Shown here piece after piece: positions 7,330 through 15,632 of a stretch of DNA of 28,380 bases. Made by a program: the position numbers and the translations under genes. Within the stretch, counting starts at the first letter, position 1. Each line of letters begins with the position of its first letter. The notes under the pieces were generated by a model that made no database searches, had not been told where the DNA came from, and worked only from the letters and a program-made list of their open reading frames with translations. The DNA comes from Candidatus Eiseniibacteriota bacterium (lineage in GTDB: Bacteria > Eisenbacteria > RBG-16-71-46 > SZUA-252), in assembly GCA_016880395.1 (NCBI GenBank), contig JAEHDN010000244.1:1-28380 (forward strand). Direction: 5' to 3'.

Positions 7330-9427
7330 AACCCTCCTTCTCGAGATCGGCTGCGAGGAGATCCCGGCCGGATTCATCGCGCCGGCGCTCAAGGAGCTGG
7401 CCTCTCTGGCCCGGAGCGGGCTCGAGGACGCGCGGCTCGCGCACGGCACGGTCCGGACGCTGGGCACGCCGAGGCGTCTCACGCTGATCGTGGAAGGGGT
7501 GGCGGCCCGCCAGGAGGACCGGATCCGTGAGATGACCGGACCGGCCGCGCGGGTTGCGTTCGACGTGGCGGGGCAGCCGACGCAGGCCGCGAAGGGCTTC
7601 GCGAAGTCGGCCGGAGTTGCGGTCGAGGCCCTCGAGCGGGTCACCACCCCCAAGGGTGAGTATCTGCTCGCGCGCGTGGACGAGAAAGGCGCCGCGGCGA
7701 CGGACGTGCTTCCGGCCCGGCTTGCCGACTGGATCACGTCCCTCCACTTCCCCAAGACCATGCACTGGAACGGACCGGCGCGATTCGCGCGCCCGGTCCG
7801 CTGGATCCTGGCGCTCCTGGGGGGCAGGACGCTCGAGTTCGAGGCCTTCGGCGTGGCCTCGGGCCATCGCACGCGCGGGCATCGCGTCCTCGCTCCTGGC
7901 TGGCTGCCGATTCCAACGCCCGGTGCGTACGAGACGGCGCTCCAGGAGGCCGGGGTGATCGTGGACCCGGAAGCCCGGCGCGCCCGGATTCGGGAGGAGC
8001 TCGCGCGGTGCGCGGCCACTCTCTCGGGGCGCGTGGTCGAGGACGACGAGCTCATCGACGAGGTCGCGAATCTCGTTGAATGGCCCGAGGCGGTGCCGGG
8101 GTCCTTCGACGTGGCCTATCTGAAGCTCCCACGTCCCGTCATCGTGACCGCCATGCGCGCCCACCAACGCTACTTCGCGGTCGAGGGCAAGGACGGCGCG
8201 CTCCTGCCTCACTTCATCATGATTCGGAGCGGCCGGGGTCCTGGTGTGGAGGAGATCCGCCGGGGGACCCAGATCGTGCTCCGGGCCCGGCTCGAGGATG
8301 CGCGCTTCTACTGGGACAACGACCTCAAGGGTGGCCTCGAGGCCAAGCTGCCGCTCCTCAGAGGCATCGTGTGGCACGAGCGACTCGGCACGGTCCAGGA
8401 TCGCTCGGAGCGCCTCGTGGTGCTCGTGGAGGATCTGGCGCGGCGGCTCGCGCCGAAATCGCTCGTAGCGGCCAAGCGCGCGGCGCTCCTGTGCAAGGCC
8501 GATCTCGCAAGCGAGATGGTCCGCTCGGGCAAGGAGTTCGCATCGCTCCAGGGCATCATCGGGGGAGAGTACGCGGCGGCCTCGGGTGAGTCGCTGGAGG
8601 TGGCCCAGGCCATCCGCGAACACTACCGCCCGGAAGGCCCCTCGGACCCGATCCCATACACCCCCGAAGGGAAGCTCGTGGCGCTGGCGGACAAGATCGA
8701 GGCCACGACGGGCGGCCTCAGGGCGGGTCTCGAGGTGAGCGGCTCTCAGGATCCCTTCGGGCTCCGGCGCGCGGGGAACGGGATCGTTCGGATCCTGGTC
8801 GAGTCCGAGTGGCGGCTCGATGTCCTCGACGCAGCTCGTTTCATGGAGGGCGTTTACGACAAGGCAGGCATTCCGCCGGGCGAGCCGGATCGCTTCGCCG
8901 AGTTCTGGGAGCAGCGGGCCGCGAGCGCTCTGGAAGACTATGGAATATCGTCAGAAACGGCAGCCGCGGTACTCGCGGTCCGTCCGGGGGACCCGGTCGA
9001 CCTACTCGCCCGCGCTCGGGCGATCGAAGATATCCGCAGGACGTCTGACTTCGAAGGGGTCCTGATCGGCTACCGTCGAGCCGCCAACATCCTCCGTTCG
9101 GTTCCACCGGGCGAAATCTCGGCCGGCCAGCCCATGGCGGAGCGGGCGGATGCCTTCGGGGAGCGGGCGGAGGCGGACCTCCACCTCGAGACCAAGATGG
9201 CCCGCCAGGCCGTCGAGACCTACCTGCAGGGGGCCCTTCCCGACTACGGGGCCGTCCTCCGCCACCTCCTGGGCCTCCGGCCGGCCATCGACCGGTTCTT
9301 CGACGCAGTGATGGTCATGGTGGACGACCCCGTTGCCCGCAAACGACGACTGGGCCTGCTGGAAGCAGTCCGCCAGACCTTCCTCCGCATCGCCGACTTC
9401 TCCCTGCTGCCGAGTGCTCCAGGTTAA
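7322..9427 (+). CDS. glyS: Glycyl-tRNA synthetase beta subunit
   Basis: The beta subunit of glycyl-tRNA synthetase, needed for tRNA recognition. It is 701 aa, close to the usual ~690. It opens with the family signature LLEIGCEEIPAGF, contains MHWNGPARFARPVRW and AHQRYFAVEGKDG, and ends with a DALR-type anticodon-binding region and the typical terminal TFLRIADFSLL. The GTG at 7322 is chosen because the conserved sequence begins within four residues of it; it lies inside the last codons of glyQ. The frame remains open further upstream, but that stretch is glyQ coding read out of frame. No clear terminator follows; the next promoter starts 9 bp after the TAA. Confidence 0.97.
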   Translation: MAETLLLEIGCEEIPAGFIAPALKELASLARSGLEDARLAHGTVRTLGTPRRLTLIVEGVAARQEDRIREMTGPAARVAFDVAGQPTQAAKGFAKSAGVAVEALERVTTPKGEYLLARVDEKGAAATDVLPARLADWITSLHFPKTMHWNGPARFARPVRWILALLGGRTLEFEAFGVASGHRTRGHRVLAPGWLPIPTPGAYETALQEAGVIVDPEARRARIREELARCAATLSGRVVEDDELIDEVANLVEWPEAVPGSFDVAYLKLPRPVIVTAMRAHQRYFAVEGKDGALLPHFIMIRSGRGPGVEEIRRGTQIVLRARLEDARFYWDNDLKGGLEAKLPLLRGIVWHERLGTVQDRSERLVVLVEDLARRLAPKSLVAAKRAALLCKADLASEMVRSGKEFASLQGIIGGEYAAASGESLEVAQAIREHYRPEGPSDPIPYTPEGKLVALADKIEATTGGLRAGLEVSGSQDPFGLRRAGNGIVRILVESEWRLDVLDAARFMEGVYDKAGIPPGEPDRFAEFWEQRAASALEDYGISSETAAAVLAVRPGDPVDLLARARAIEDIRRTSDFEGVLIGYRRAANILRSVPPGEISAGQPMAERADAFGERAEADLHLETKMARQAVETYLQGALPDYGAVLRHLLGLRPAIDRFFDAVMVMVDDPVARKRRLGLLEAVRQTFLRIADFSLLPSAPG

Positions 9428-9435
9428 AAATCCGT

Positions 9436-9464
9436 TTGACATTAGCGGGTTTTTCACCTATACT
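9436..9464 (+). promoter_or_regulatory. Strong sigma70-type promoter for the 1311-aa secreted protein
   Basis: A perfect -35 TTGACA at 9436-9441, an ideal 17-bp spacer and -10 TATACT at 9459-9464 (five of six). Local AT content is higher than in the surrounding coding DNA. It begins 9 bp after the glyS stop. The predicted transcript start is about 9471, which leaves a leader of about 430 nt before the ATG at 9898. Confidence 0.85.
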
Positions 9465-9470
9465 AGGCGG

Positions 9471-9897
9471 GCAAAGGAGGCAAAATAACTTGCCTCTTGG
9501 AAGCCGCAACCGCTAGAACCTATTGACCTTACACCTGACGGGCGACAACACGTGGGCTGACGGTGCGGCTCATTTTGTCTTCGGGCAGGGGCTTATCTGT
9601 TACGAACATACGAGTAAGAGTAAGGCGTACTTGACGAGGAGGTGAGGCGACTCAACCGACGTTTACACCTTTGAAAAAATAAGAGTTAGAGCCCTAAATC
9701 TAAAACGCGAGGAAAGGAGGTCGGTAAAGGACGAGAGAAGAGGCGCCGCATGAGTTCGGTCCCTGTCCCAACGAGCACGCGCCTCGAAGCTCCACTCCAA
9801 GCTCAATCATTGGTACCGAATTCCGTGAAGACAGGTTCCAAAGCAAGTCCTCCCGAAATTGGACTCCGTGTTAGGAAACGCTAAGGAGGATGTGAAA
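9471..9897 (+). promoter_or_regulatory. Long 5' leader with 5'-terminal hairpin and repeated SD-like sequences
   Basis: About 427 nt between the predicted transcript start and the ATG. At the 5' end GAGGCAA (9477-9483) pairs with TTGCCTC (9490-9496) around a 6-nt loop, extendable to 9 pairs. A longer-range pairing AGCCGCA (9502-9508) with TGCGGCT (9564-9570) is followed by a T-rich stretch. SD-like sequences occur at 9473-9480 (AAAGGAGG), 9637-9645 (AGGAGGTGA), 9713-9720 (AAAGGAGG) and 9884-9890 (AAGGAGG); only the last serves the main start. A TTG at 9490 after the first would encode 8 residues. No known riboswitch class is recognised. Confidence 0.5.
9750..9884 (+). CDS. Candidate 44-codon upstream ORF in the leader
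   Basis: An ATG at 9750 opens a 44-codon frame that stops with TAA at 9882-9884. That TAA lies within the ribosome binding site of the main gene (TAAGGAGG). AAGAGG at 9738-9743 is a weak ribosome binding site. The predicted peptide is Ser/Pro/Lys-rich, with no signal peptide and no recognised family. The position suggests translational coupling, but an open frame of this size is quite likely by chance in such a leader. Confidence 0.2.
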   Translation: MSSVPVPTSTRLEAPLQAQSLVPNSVKTGSKASPPEIGLRVRKR

Positions 9898-12800
9898 ATG
9901 CGGAAAACCTTATTTGCCATGCTGGGCCTCGTGGCTATTGGACTGTGGGCCATGCCCGTGGTCGCGGCACCCAGCGGGCTACCAAAGGAAGGTCCCGGGA
10001 AGGTGCGTCCGGATCCGATTCCTCTTGAGAATCGGGCCGGCGCCATCGGCGCCATGGCGCGTGGCGAGACCTATCAGGGGACTCTCAGCGGCAGCCTCAT
10101 CAAGCAGTCCTCGATCGTGACGACCACGTACTTCCTCTACCCAGGCGCTTGCGTCCAGCGTTCGCTCGGCACGTGGGCGGCGAAGCCTAACGCGGTGGCG
10201 GATAGCCTCCAGCCGACCGCTGGCTTCGCGAACTCCTCAGGCTACATCGACAACCAGCCGGATCCGGCGAACAACCTGATCGCCTACACACGCGCCGATC
10301 TGTCGCTTCCGGAGAAGCTGTGGCACGTCGCGAACACGTCGGATCCGGTGGCTGAACGGCCGGAGATGATCGACGACGCGCACACCCACATGATCTGGTG
10401 CGGCAAGTTCGACACCAACTACACGATCGGCCCAGGCCCGGCGGGAAGCATCGTCAAGGCCGACCTCGGCTATCCGAACATCACCTATCAGATCCTGTAC
10501 ATCGATACGGGCGACCACGCGAATGCGGGCGGCACGTACGTGCTCGGCTTCGACGCAAGCTTCAGCAGTGAGTGGAACTACGACTACGAGGCGATCATCG
10601 GAGGCGGCGCCGGCGATCCCTTGGATCCGTCCCCCGACGCTGATCGCGATCCACTCCAGAACCGTCGTGACTACATTGACGATATGATGCCGCCGGCGGG
10701 TGTACCGACGGCGGGTCCGTTCGGAGACTCCGATCAGATCGTCACGTTCACGGGTTCGCAGCTGGGTGGAGCCTCGATTACGCAGAACACCGATCCCGTC
10801 GAGCTCCAGATCCAACTAGGCGACACCGCTGCCGATCCGATCGTCAGCCATTTCGACATCACGATCGACGACGATCACCGGGCAATCTACGTCGTGTTCA
10901 CGGCGGACTGCTTGGTGTCGAGCGAGGACGGCATCTGGCCGAACGGAAATGGCCAGATGATGGACAACATCACCGTGACCAACACCGGCGTGACGACGAC
11001 GATCTACGCCGGGGCTGCCACCTTCGTGCCGCCCGCCGGCGTCCGCGTCACGGACTCCGTCGATGGCACGGTCCTTGTCTGGTCCGGCGCCAGTATCCCG
11101 GATCCGGGCCTCGATATCCCGATTCCGATCGTTTCCTCGCGCGTCCCACCGGGCATCGGCGAGCGCTGGCAGCTGGCTCCCGGCACCGAGAACCAGACTT
11201 CGGACATCTGCTCGCCGCAGAAGGCTCTCCCTCAGGAGTTGTTCTTCGAGGGCGGCGACGCGACGACCAACCTGGCCATTCCCAAGCAGTACAACGCGGT
11301 CGTTCCTTGTACCTTCGCCATTCCCTTGGGTACGTCCCAGGTGCTGCTGTTCTGGAACGAGTACCTGGACCTGCCGCGCTTCTCCGGCTACGTCCAGCAA
11401 TCGGAGTTCCGGATCTTCAAGCAGGGGTCCTGGGGCCAGTGGAACAACACGGCTCCGGGTGGCGGCGTGGCCACAGGGTCCCTCCAAGCGTGGGTTACCG
11501 ACGGCGACGACATCTCCACGGCCACGTCGGCGGACTCGGTACAAGTTCGGTTCGACATGCAGTGCATCGCGCCGTTTGCTGCCGACCGCGTGAACTGCGT
11601 TCCCAGCCAGACCAACCCGCTCCTCTATGACGACTTCAAGCTCCAGGTCGTCGGGGGCACCGGCGCGTTGCCGTTCTTTGGAATCTTCAACGGCTCGGTG
11701 GCGCAGACGACGTTCGTGGACGGCCGTATCGGCTCGACCGTTTCGGGCCCGCCGGCCAACTGCGGAAATCAGGTCAATGCGTGCTGGCCCGGCAACCGCG
11801 GATCCGGTCTGGGCCAACCCTTGGACCACAACATTTCCGTCAACGACAACTGGAACCAGACGCTGGGCGACTCGATCGACGTGAACATGCTCACCGGTCT
11901 GCGCAAGAACGGCATGGGCATCAACTGGTTGCACGGCTTCGACAAGGCCGCCGACCTCGGCGCCGGTGAGTTGGGCCCCACGGGCAGCGAGTACGCGCAC
12001 ACGAACAACACCCACAACTTCGGCTGCGACATGCCCCGGATGATTTTCCGGCTCTTCGATCCGACCAACAGGACCTGGAGCCCGTGGGATTCCACGGAGA
12101 TGGTCGCGAGCACGGTCGCTCCCGGTGTGAACGACACCACGGTGGTTGATTCGGATTACAACATCAATTGGCCGCCGTTCGACAAGCAGATCGCGAACAC
12201 CGGCATCCCGGGTGGATTCACGATCAACGGTATCAACAACTACAACGCGCTGCGCTGGTTGCCGCGCGGAACCCGGATGCAGTACTACTTCAAGGCGGTG
12301 GACATCGGGAACGGAACGACTGGCCCGTGCGGCGTCACGTACCAGTTCTCGTCCGACTCCCGCGCGAACGAGACGGAAGACCTTCCGATCCTGCCGAACA
12401 GCTCTGTCAGGGCACCGGACATCATCGAGTTCCGGGTTCTTCCGAGCGTATACCCGGCCGGTCCCGCAGGGTCGCTGCTGGCCGGACGGACCAACACGCC
12501 GATCCTGAACCTGGAATCGGCATACACGAACTGGAACTTCGGTTATGACGCGATGAACCAGGCGCTCCGCGGTCTGGGCGTCCGGGCGGACCGTTACCGT
12601 CACCTGTCGTCCGGCACCACGGCGAACGGGTTCGGCGGGCACGAGCTCCCGGGCAAGCGTCCGGACCGTCTGAGCAACTTCTTCCCGAACTACCTCGAGT
12701 ATCCTATCGTCGACTCGCTGGCCTCCTGGTACCGGATCATCATCGAGTCCGGGCACACCACCACCAGGTCGACCTTCAACGAGGAAGACGCGTATCTGCT

Positions 12801-13833
12801 CGAGCAGTGGTGGCGGAAGGAGACGGGGACGGACGGTGGGGACCGCTGTGCGTTCACGAACAGCGACGATGGGTTCTTCTACATGATCACGCCGAGCGGT
12901 GTGGCCAATGACCTCCAGTTGAGCATGGCGAGCCAGGTGTTCGGTGTGGCCGCCGTCGACAACACCTGGCCCTCGCCGCAGGCGTACTTCAACATGAACG
13001 ACAAGTTCATCAAGGAGACCCAGAACCCCGTACCGCCTTTCACGGACAACGCGAACGCGTATCCGATGGATGGTGGGTGTCCGACCCCGAACAAGTTCGA
13101 CGCCCTTACCAAGGTGGCGGATGCTGACGCCTTCATTGGAGCGGAGTTCCCGACCGGCCAGGCGGCCTCCGTTGGTCGCATGCGCGACCTGGACAACATC
13201 GGGGACAAGGACCGCAACAAGGCCCTTGCCTACGGATTCTCGATCCAGTTCATCCGCGATCCGAACATCAGCAGCGTCAGCCCCAACTACACTCGCTCCG
13301 GCGTCGAAAACCGGATGCGTGTGATGTACAAGTTCCTTACGAGCTGCCGCGGTGATCGGGCGGGCCAGGTTTCCACCGCGGTCTGCTTCCCGTGCCCGAT
13401 CCCGACACCCCAGACCTCCTCGTCGATATCGGCGGAGTGGGCGACCCAGTCGGCCGAGTTCCAGACGACGACCTACGGTCCGCTCTATCCGATCCAGGCC
13501 GGCTCTCTGGCCACGGGAGTTCCTGACCAGGGTCCTGAGGCGGCTCCTCGGATCAACAAGATCGATGGCAACTACCCGAACCCGTTCAACCCGCACACCG
13601 CGATCCGCTTCTCGAGCGCGCAGGCGGGCAAGGCTGAGATTCGGATCTTCAGTGTGAGCGGCGCGCTGGTTCGCACGCTGCACTCGACCGTCATTGTCGG
13701 TCCGAACGAGATCCGCTGGAACGGTAAGAAGGATGACGGCACCGCGCTGGCGAGCGGGGTGTACTTCTACAAGCTCTTCTTCCCGGGCGGCGAGGTCCTG
13801 ACGGGACCGAACCACCTGGTCCTTGTGAAGTAA
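9898..13833 (+). CDS. Large secreted protein with FlgD-like/T9SS-type C-terminal tail
   Basis: A 1311-aa predicted secreted or surface protein of unknown function. The ATG at 9898 follows GGAGGA at 9885-9890 with 7-nt spacing; a TTG at 9859 is poorer. The signal peptide is MRKTLFAMLGLVAIGL..., with likely cleavage near VVAA at residues 20-23. The mature part is rich in Asn, Gly, Asp and aromatics, with many cysteines (about 18), consistent with disulfide-stabilised extracellular domains. Residues about 860-1010 (PILNLESAY, then SWYRIIIESGHTTT, then EEDAYLLEQWW) look like an alpha/beta domain resembling that in the 750-aa lipoprotein. Residues 1225-1311 are an FlgD-like sorting tail: NYPNPFNP, then IRIFSVSGALVRTL, then GVYFYKLFF. 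It has its own promoter and terminator, so it is monocistronic. Confidence 0.88.
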   Translation: MRKTLFAMLGLVAIGLWAMPVVAAPSGLPKEGPGKVRPDPIPLENRAGAIGAMARGETYQGTLSGSLIKQSSIVTTTYFLYPGACVQRSLGTWAAKPNAVADSLQPTAGFANSSGYIDNQPDPANNLIAYTRADLSLPEKLWHVANTSDPVAERPEMIDDAHTHMIWCGKFDTNYTIGPGPAGSIVKADLGYPNITYQILYIDTGDHANAGGTYVLGFDASFSSEWNYDYEAIIGGGAGDPLDPSPDADRDPLQNRRDYIDDMMPPAGVPTAGPFGDSDQIVTFTGSQLGGASITQNTDPVELQIQLGDTAADPIVSHFDITIDDDHRAIYVVFTADCLVSSEDGIWPNGNGQMMDNITVTNTGVTTTIYAGAATFVPPAGVRVTDSVDGTVLVWSGASIPDPGLDIPIPIVSSRVPPGIGERWQLAPGTENQTSDICSPQKALPQELFFEGGDATTNLAIPKQYNAVVPCTFAIPLGTSQVLLFWNEYLDLPRFSGYVQQSEFRIFKQGSWGQWNNTAPGGGVATGSLQAWVTDGDDISTATSADSVQVRFDMQCIAPFAADRVNCVPSQTNPLLYDDFKLQVVGGTGALPFFGIFNGSVAQTTFVDGRIGSTVSGPPANCGNQVNACWPGNRGSGLGQPLDHNISVNDNWNQTLGDSIDVNMLTGLRKNGMGINWLHGFDKAADLGAGELGPTGSEYAHTNNTHNFGCDMPRMIFRLFDPTNRTWSPWDSTEMVASTVAPGVNDTTVVDSDYNINWPPFDKQIANTGIPGGFTINGINNYNALRWLPRGTRMQYYFKAVDIGNGTTGPCGVTYQFSSDSRANETEDLPILPNSSVRAPDIIEFRVLPSVYPAGPAGSLLAGRTNTPILNLESAYTNWNFGYDAMNQALRGLGVRADRYRHLSSGTTANGFGGHELPGKRPDRLSNFFPNYLEYPIVDSLASWYRIIIESGHTTTRSTFNEEDAYLLEQWWRKETGTDGGDRCAFTNSDDGFFYMITPSGVANDLQLSMASQVFGVAAVDNTWPSPQAYFNMNDKFIKETQNPVPPFTDNANAYPMDGGCPTPNKFDALTKVADADAFIGAEFPTGQAASVGRMRDLDNIGDKDRNKALAYGFSIQFIRDPNISSVSPNYTRSGVENRMRVMYKFLTSCRGDRAGQVSTAVCFPCPIPTPQTSSSISAEWATQSAEFQTTTYGPLYPIQAGSLATGVPDQGPEAAPRINKIDGNYPNPFNPHTAIRFSSAQAGKAEIRIFSVSGALVRTLHSTVIVGPNEIRWNGKKDDGTALASGVYFYKLFFPGGEVLTGPNHLVLVK

Positions 13834-13865
13834 CCCAGCTCCAAAGCGGTACGCAGCAAGCGGAA

Positions 13866-13893
13866 GGGCCGCCGGGAAACCGGCGGCCCTTTT
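13866..13893 (+). terminator. Rho-independent terminator after the 1311-aa gene
   Basis: A perfect 10-bp GC stem, GGGCCGCCGG (13866-13875) with CCGGCGGCCC (13880-13889), around a GAAA tetraloop and followed by TTTT at 13890-13893. It lies 33 bp after the stop codon. Confidence 0.95.
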
Positions 13894-13945
13894 CGCACCT
13901 CGCGCCGGCCCCCGGCCCCGGCCCGGCCCGCACCCGAAAATGCCG

Positions 13946-13974
13946 TTGACAGGTCGGAGGAGGAACGGTAGTTT
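13946..13974 (+). promoter_or_regulatory. Sigma70-type promoter for the lipoprotein pair
   Basis: A perfect -35 TTGACA at 13946-13951, a 17-bp spacer and TAGTTT at 13969-13974 as a weaker -10 (three of six). It lies between the upstream terminator and the ATG at 14042, giving a leader of about 60 nt. Confidence 0.6.
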
Positions 13975-14041
13975 TCAGGGGTCCCCCAAACTCGCACCCA
14001 TACACCTGCCGGTGGTCAAACCAGACTCCTCGGAGAACGAA

Positions 14042-15604
14042 ATGTTCCTGCCAAGACTTTGGCGCGTCTCGGCCTTGGTCGTTCTGATACTCGTTGTGGG
14101 CGTGGTCCTTCTGTCGTGCGCGAAGGATCCGCTGAATGTGGACCGCAACCGGCCGCCGCAGACCTTTCTGGTGGCCGCGCCGGTGGATACGACCGTGGCG
14201 GATCTCGCGTATTCCTACCGGATCCACCTCTACTGGAGAGGCGAGGACTCCGACGGGTATGTGGTCGGGTACGAGTACTCGTGGGACGACTCGAGCATCG
14301 GAGCGTTTCGCTTCACCACGAAGACCGACAGCATCTTCGAGCTAACGGTGAACGACAGCTCGCAGCTCACCGGGGGTACGGGAGTCAACCCGCAGACAAC
14401 GAAGGCGCACACCTTCTACATCCGGGCCGTGGACAACCTGGGCAAGCCGGATCCCTCGCTCACGATTTTCAACCGGCGGCTGTTCAAGGCCAAGACCGAG
14501 ACTCCCCTGGTGAACTTCATCGGCGCGATCCCCAACCCACAGTTCCCGGCGGTCATCGATACCCTGTGCGACGGCGCGCCCTTCGTGGTGAGCTGGAATG
14601 CACGAGATCCCGACGGCGTCGTGACCCGATACCGTTTCGACGTGGGCCCGTTCCACAGTGACTTCACGACGGACTCGAGCGTCACCTTCAACAGCCCGGG
14701 CTCCCCCGGATCGGTGGACCTGCCGAGCGGCATCTACACGATGACCGTGACGGCGGTGGACAACGCCAATGCGGTGGGGAAGAAGAGCACGCAGTTCGTC
14801 GTGAACCACGACCCCGAGACCACGATCGCCGTGGATGGCCAGGGCAAGGTCGGCTATTACCTGCAGCACTACCTCCGCGGCCAGGAGGTTCATATCGTGC
14901 AACCGTTCTACGAAGGGCAGATCGTGCCCTACCGTTCCACCGTCTGGTGGTACTGGGACGGTGACGACTCCCACGGCGGATGCGAGGCGAACTGCACGAA
15001 CGGCTGGTCGATCGTGCTCAACCCGGGGAGTCGCGACGACAACGGGCCCTACATCATCGGCTTCCAGGACTCGCTGGGTGTGACCCCCCAGGGGGAAACG
15101 ATCCGCTTCAAGACCAACGATCCCGACGTCCTGGGCCCTCTCGGCTTCACGCAGTTCATCCTCGATTCCCTCGATGCCGGGATCGACATGCTCGCCCGCG
15201 TCGCGACACGGGACTGCTCGGGGCGCGTGGACGGTTCCCCGGCCACGTTCCGGTTCAACTGCAACTACTACCCGACGCTCGACTCCGTCTCGGTGGCCGA
15301 TACGACCTACGACTTCGACCAGAACGGGCCGGACCCTGCGGAACCTGCCAGGATCATCCGCTGGGTCGGCTCCGATTACGAGGACGGCAAGACCAAGCAG
15401 GCATCGGTCCTCTTGGATGACTCGTTGACCCTGACGTTCGACAAATACGAGGACTTCACCATCGTCTCCGACCGTGATTTCCAACGGCTCAGCTCGGGAA
15501 CGTTGCACACCGTCAAGGTGCGTGTCGCAGACCGAGCGAATTTCCCATCGCAGCTTCCCGACGGGCTGAAACAGGTCAACTTCACGATTCCCCTGACCCC
15601 ATGA
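14042..15604 (+). CDS. Lipoprotein with Ig/fibronectin-like modules
   Basis: A 520-aa predicted lipoprotein. The ATG at 14042 has GGAG 6 nt upstream. The signal peptide MFLPRLWRVSALVVLILVV... ends in the lipobox LLSC with Cys26. The mature protein contains repeated beta-rich modules. The first (residues about 40-155) has IHLYWRGEDSDGYVVGYEYS and ends in FYIRAVDNLGKPDPS; the second (about 157-255) has FVVSWNARDPDGVVTRYRFD and ends in MTVTAVDNANAVGKKS. This W-x-x-x-D-x-D-G then A-x-D-N pattern is typical of Ig/FN3-like extracellular modules. The third part (about 256-520) is less regular and carries several Cys. It is clearly related to the next gene, 28 nt downstream. Function is unknown; a structural or binding role at the surface is inferred. 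Confidence 0.82.
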   Translation: MFLPRLWRVSALVVLILVVGVVLLSCAKDPLNVDRNRPPQTFLVAAPVDTTVADLAYSYRIHLYWRGEDSDGYVVGYEYSWDDSSIGAFRFTTKTDSIFELTVNDSSQLTGGTGVNPQTTKAHTFYIRAVDNLGKPDPSLTIFNRRLFKAKTETPLVNFIGAIPNPQFPAVIDTLCDGAPFVVSWNARDPDGVVTRYRFDVGPFHSDFTTDSSVTFNSPGSPGSVDLPSGIYTMTVTAVDNANAVGKKSTQFVVNHDPETTIAVDGQGKVGYYLQHYLRGQEVHIVQPFYEGQIVPYRSTVWWYWDGDDSHGGCEANCTNGWSIVLNPGSRDDNGPYIIGFQDSLGVTPQGETIRFKTNDPDVLGPLGFTQFILDSLDAGIDMLARVATRDCSGRVDGSPATFRFNCNYYPTLDSVSVADTTYDFDQNGPDPAEPARIIRWVGSDYEDGKTKQASVLLDDSLTLTFDKYEDFTIVSDRDFQRLSSGTLHTVKVRVADRANFPSQLPDGLKQVNFTIPLTP

Positions 15605-15632
15605 TCCTGCCGAACGAAGGAGTAACGGGCTG

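Noticed and set aside
9523..9551. A second promoter in the leader (TTGACC at 9523)
   Set aside because: No acceptable -10 at 16-18 bp spacing; the same holds for TTGACG at 9631.
9428..9897. tRNA, known riboswitch or T-box in the 470-bp gap
   Set aside because: No cloverleaf, T-box motif or recognised c-di-GMP, fluoride or other riboswitch core could be found by eye.
10816..13815. A 999-codon open frame on the minus strand
   Set aside because: It lies wholly antisense to the 1311-aa secreted protein, is Arg/Val/Asp-rich with no signal peptide or domain, and is a by-product of GC-rich codon use.
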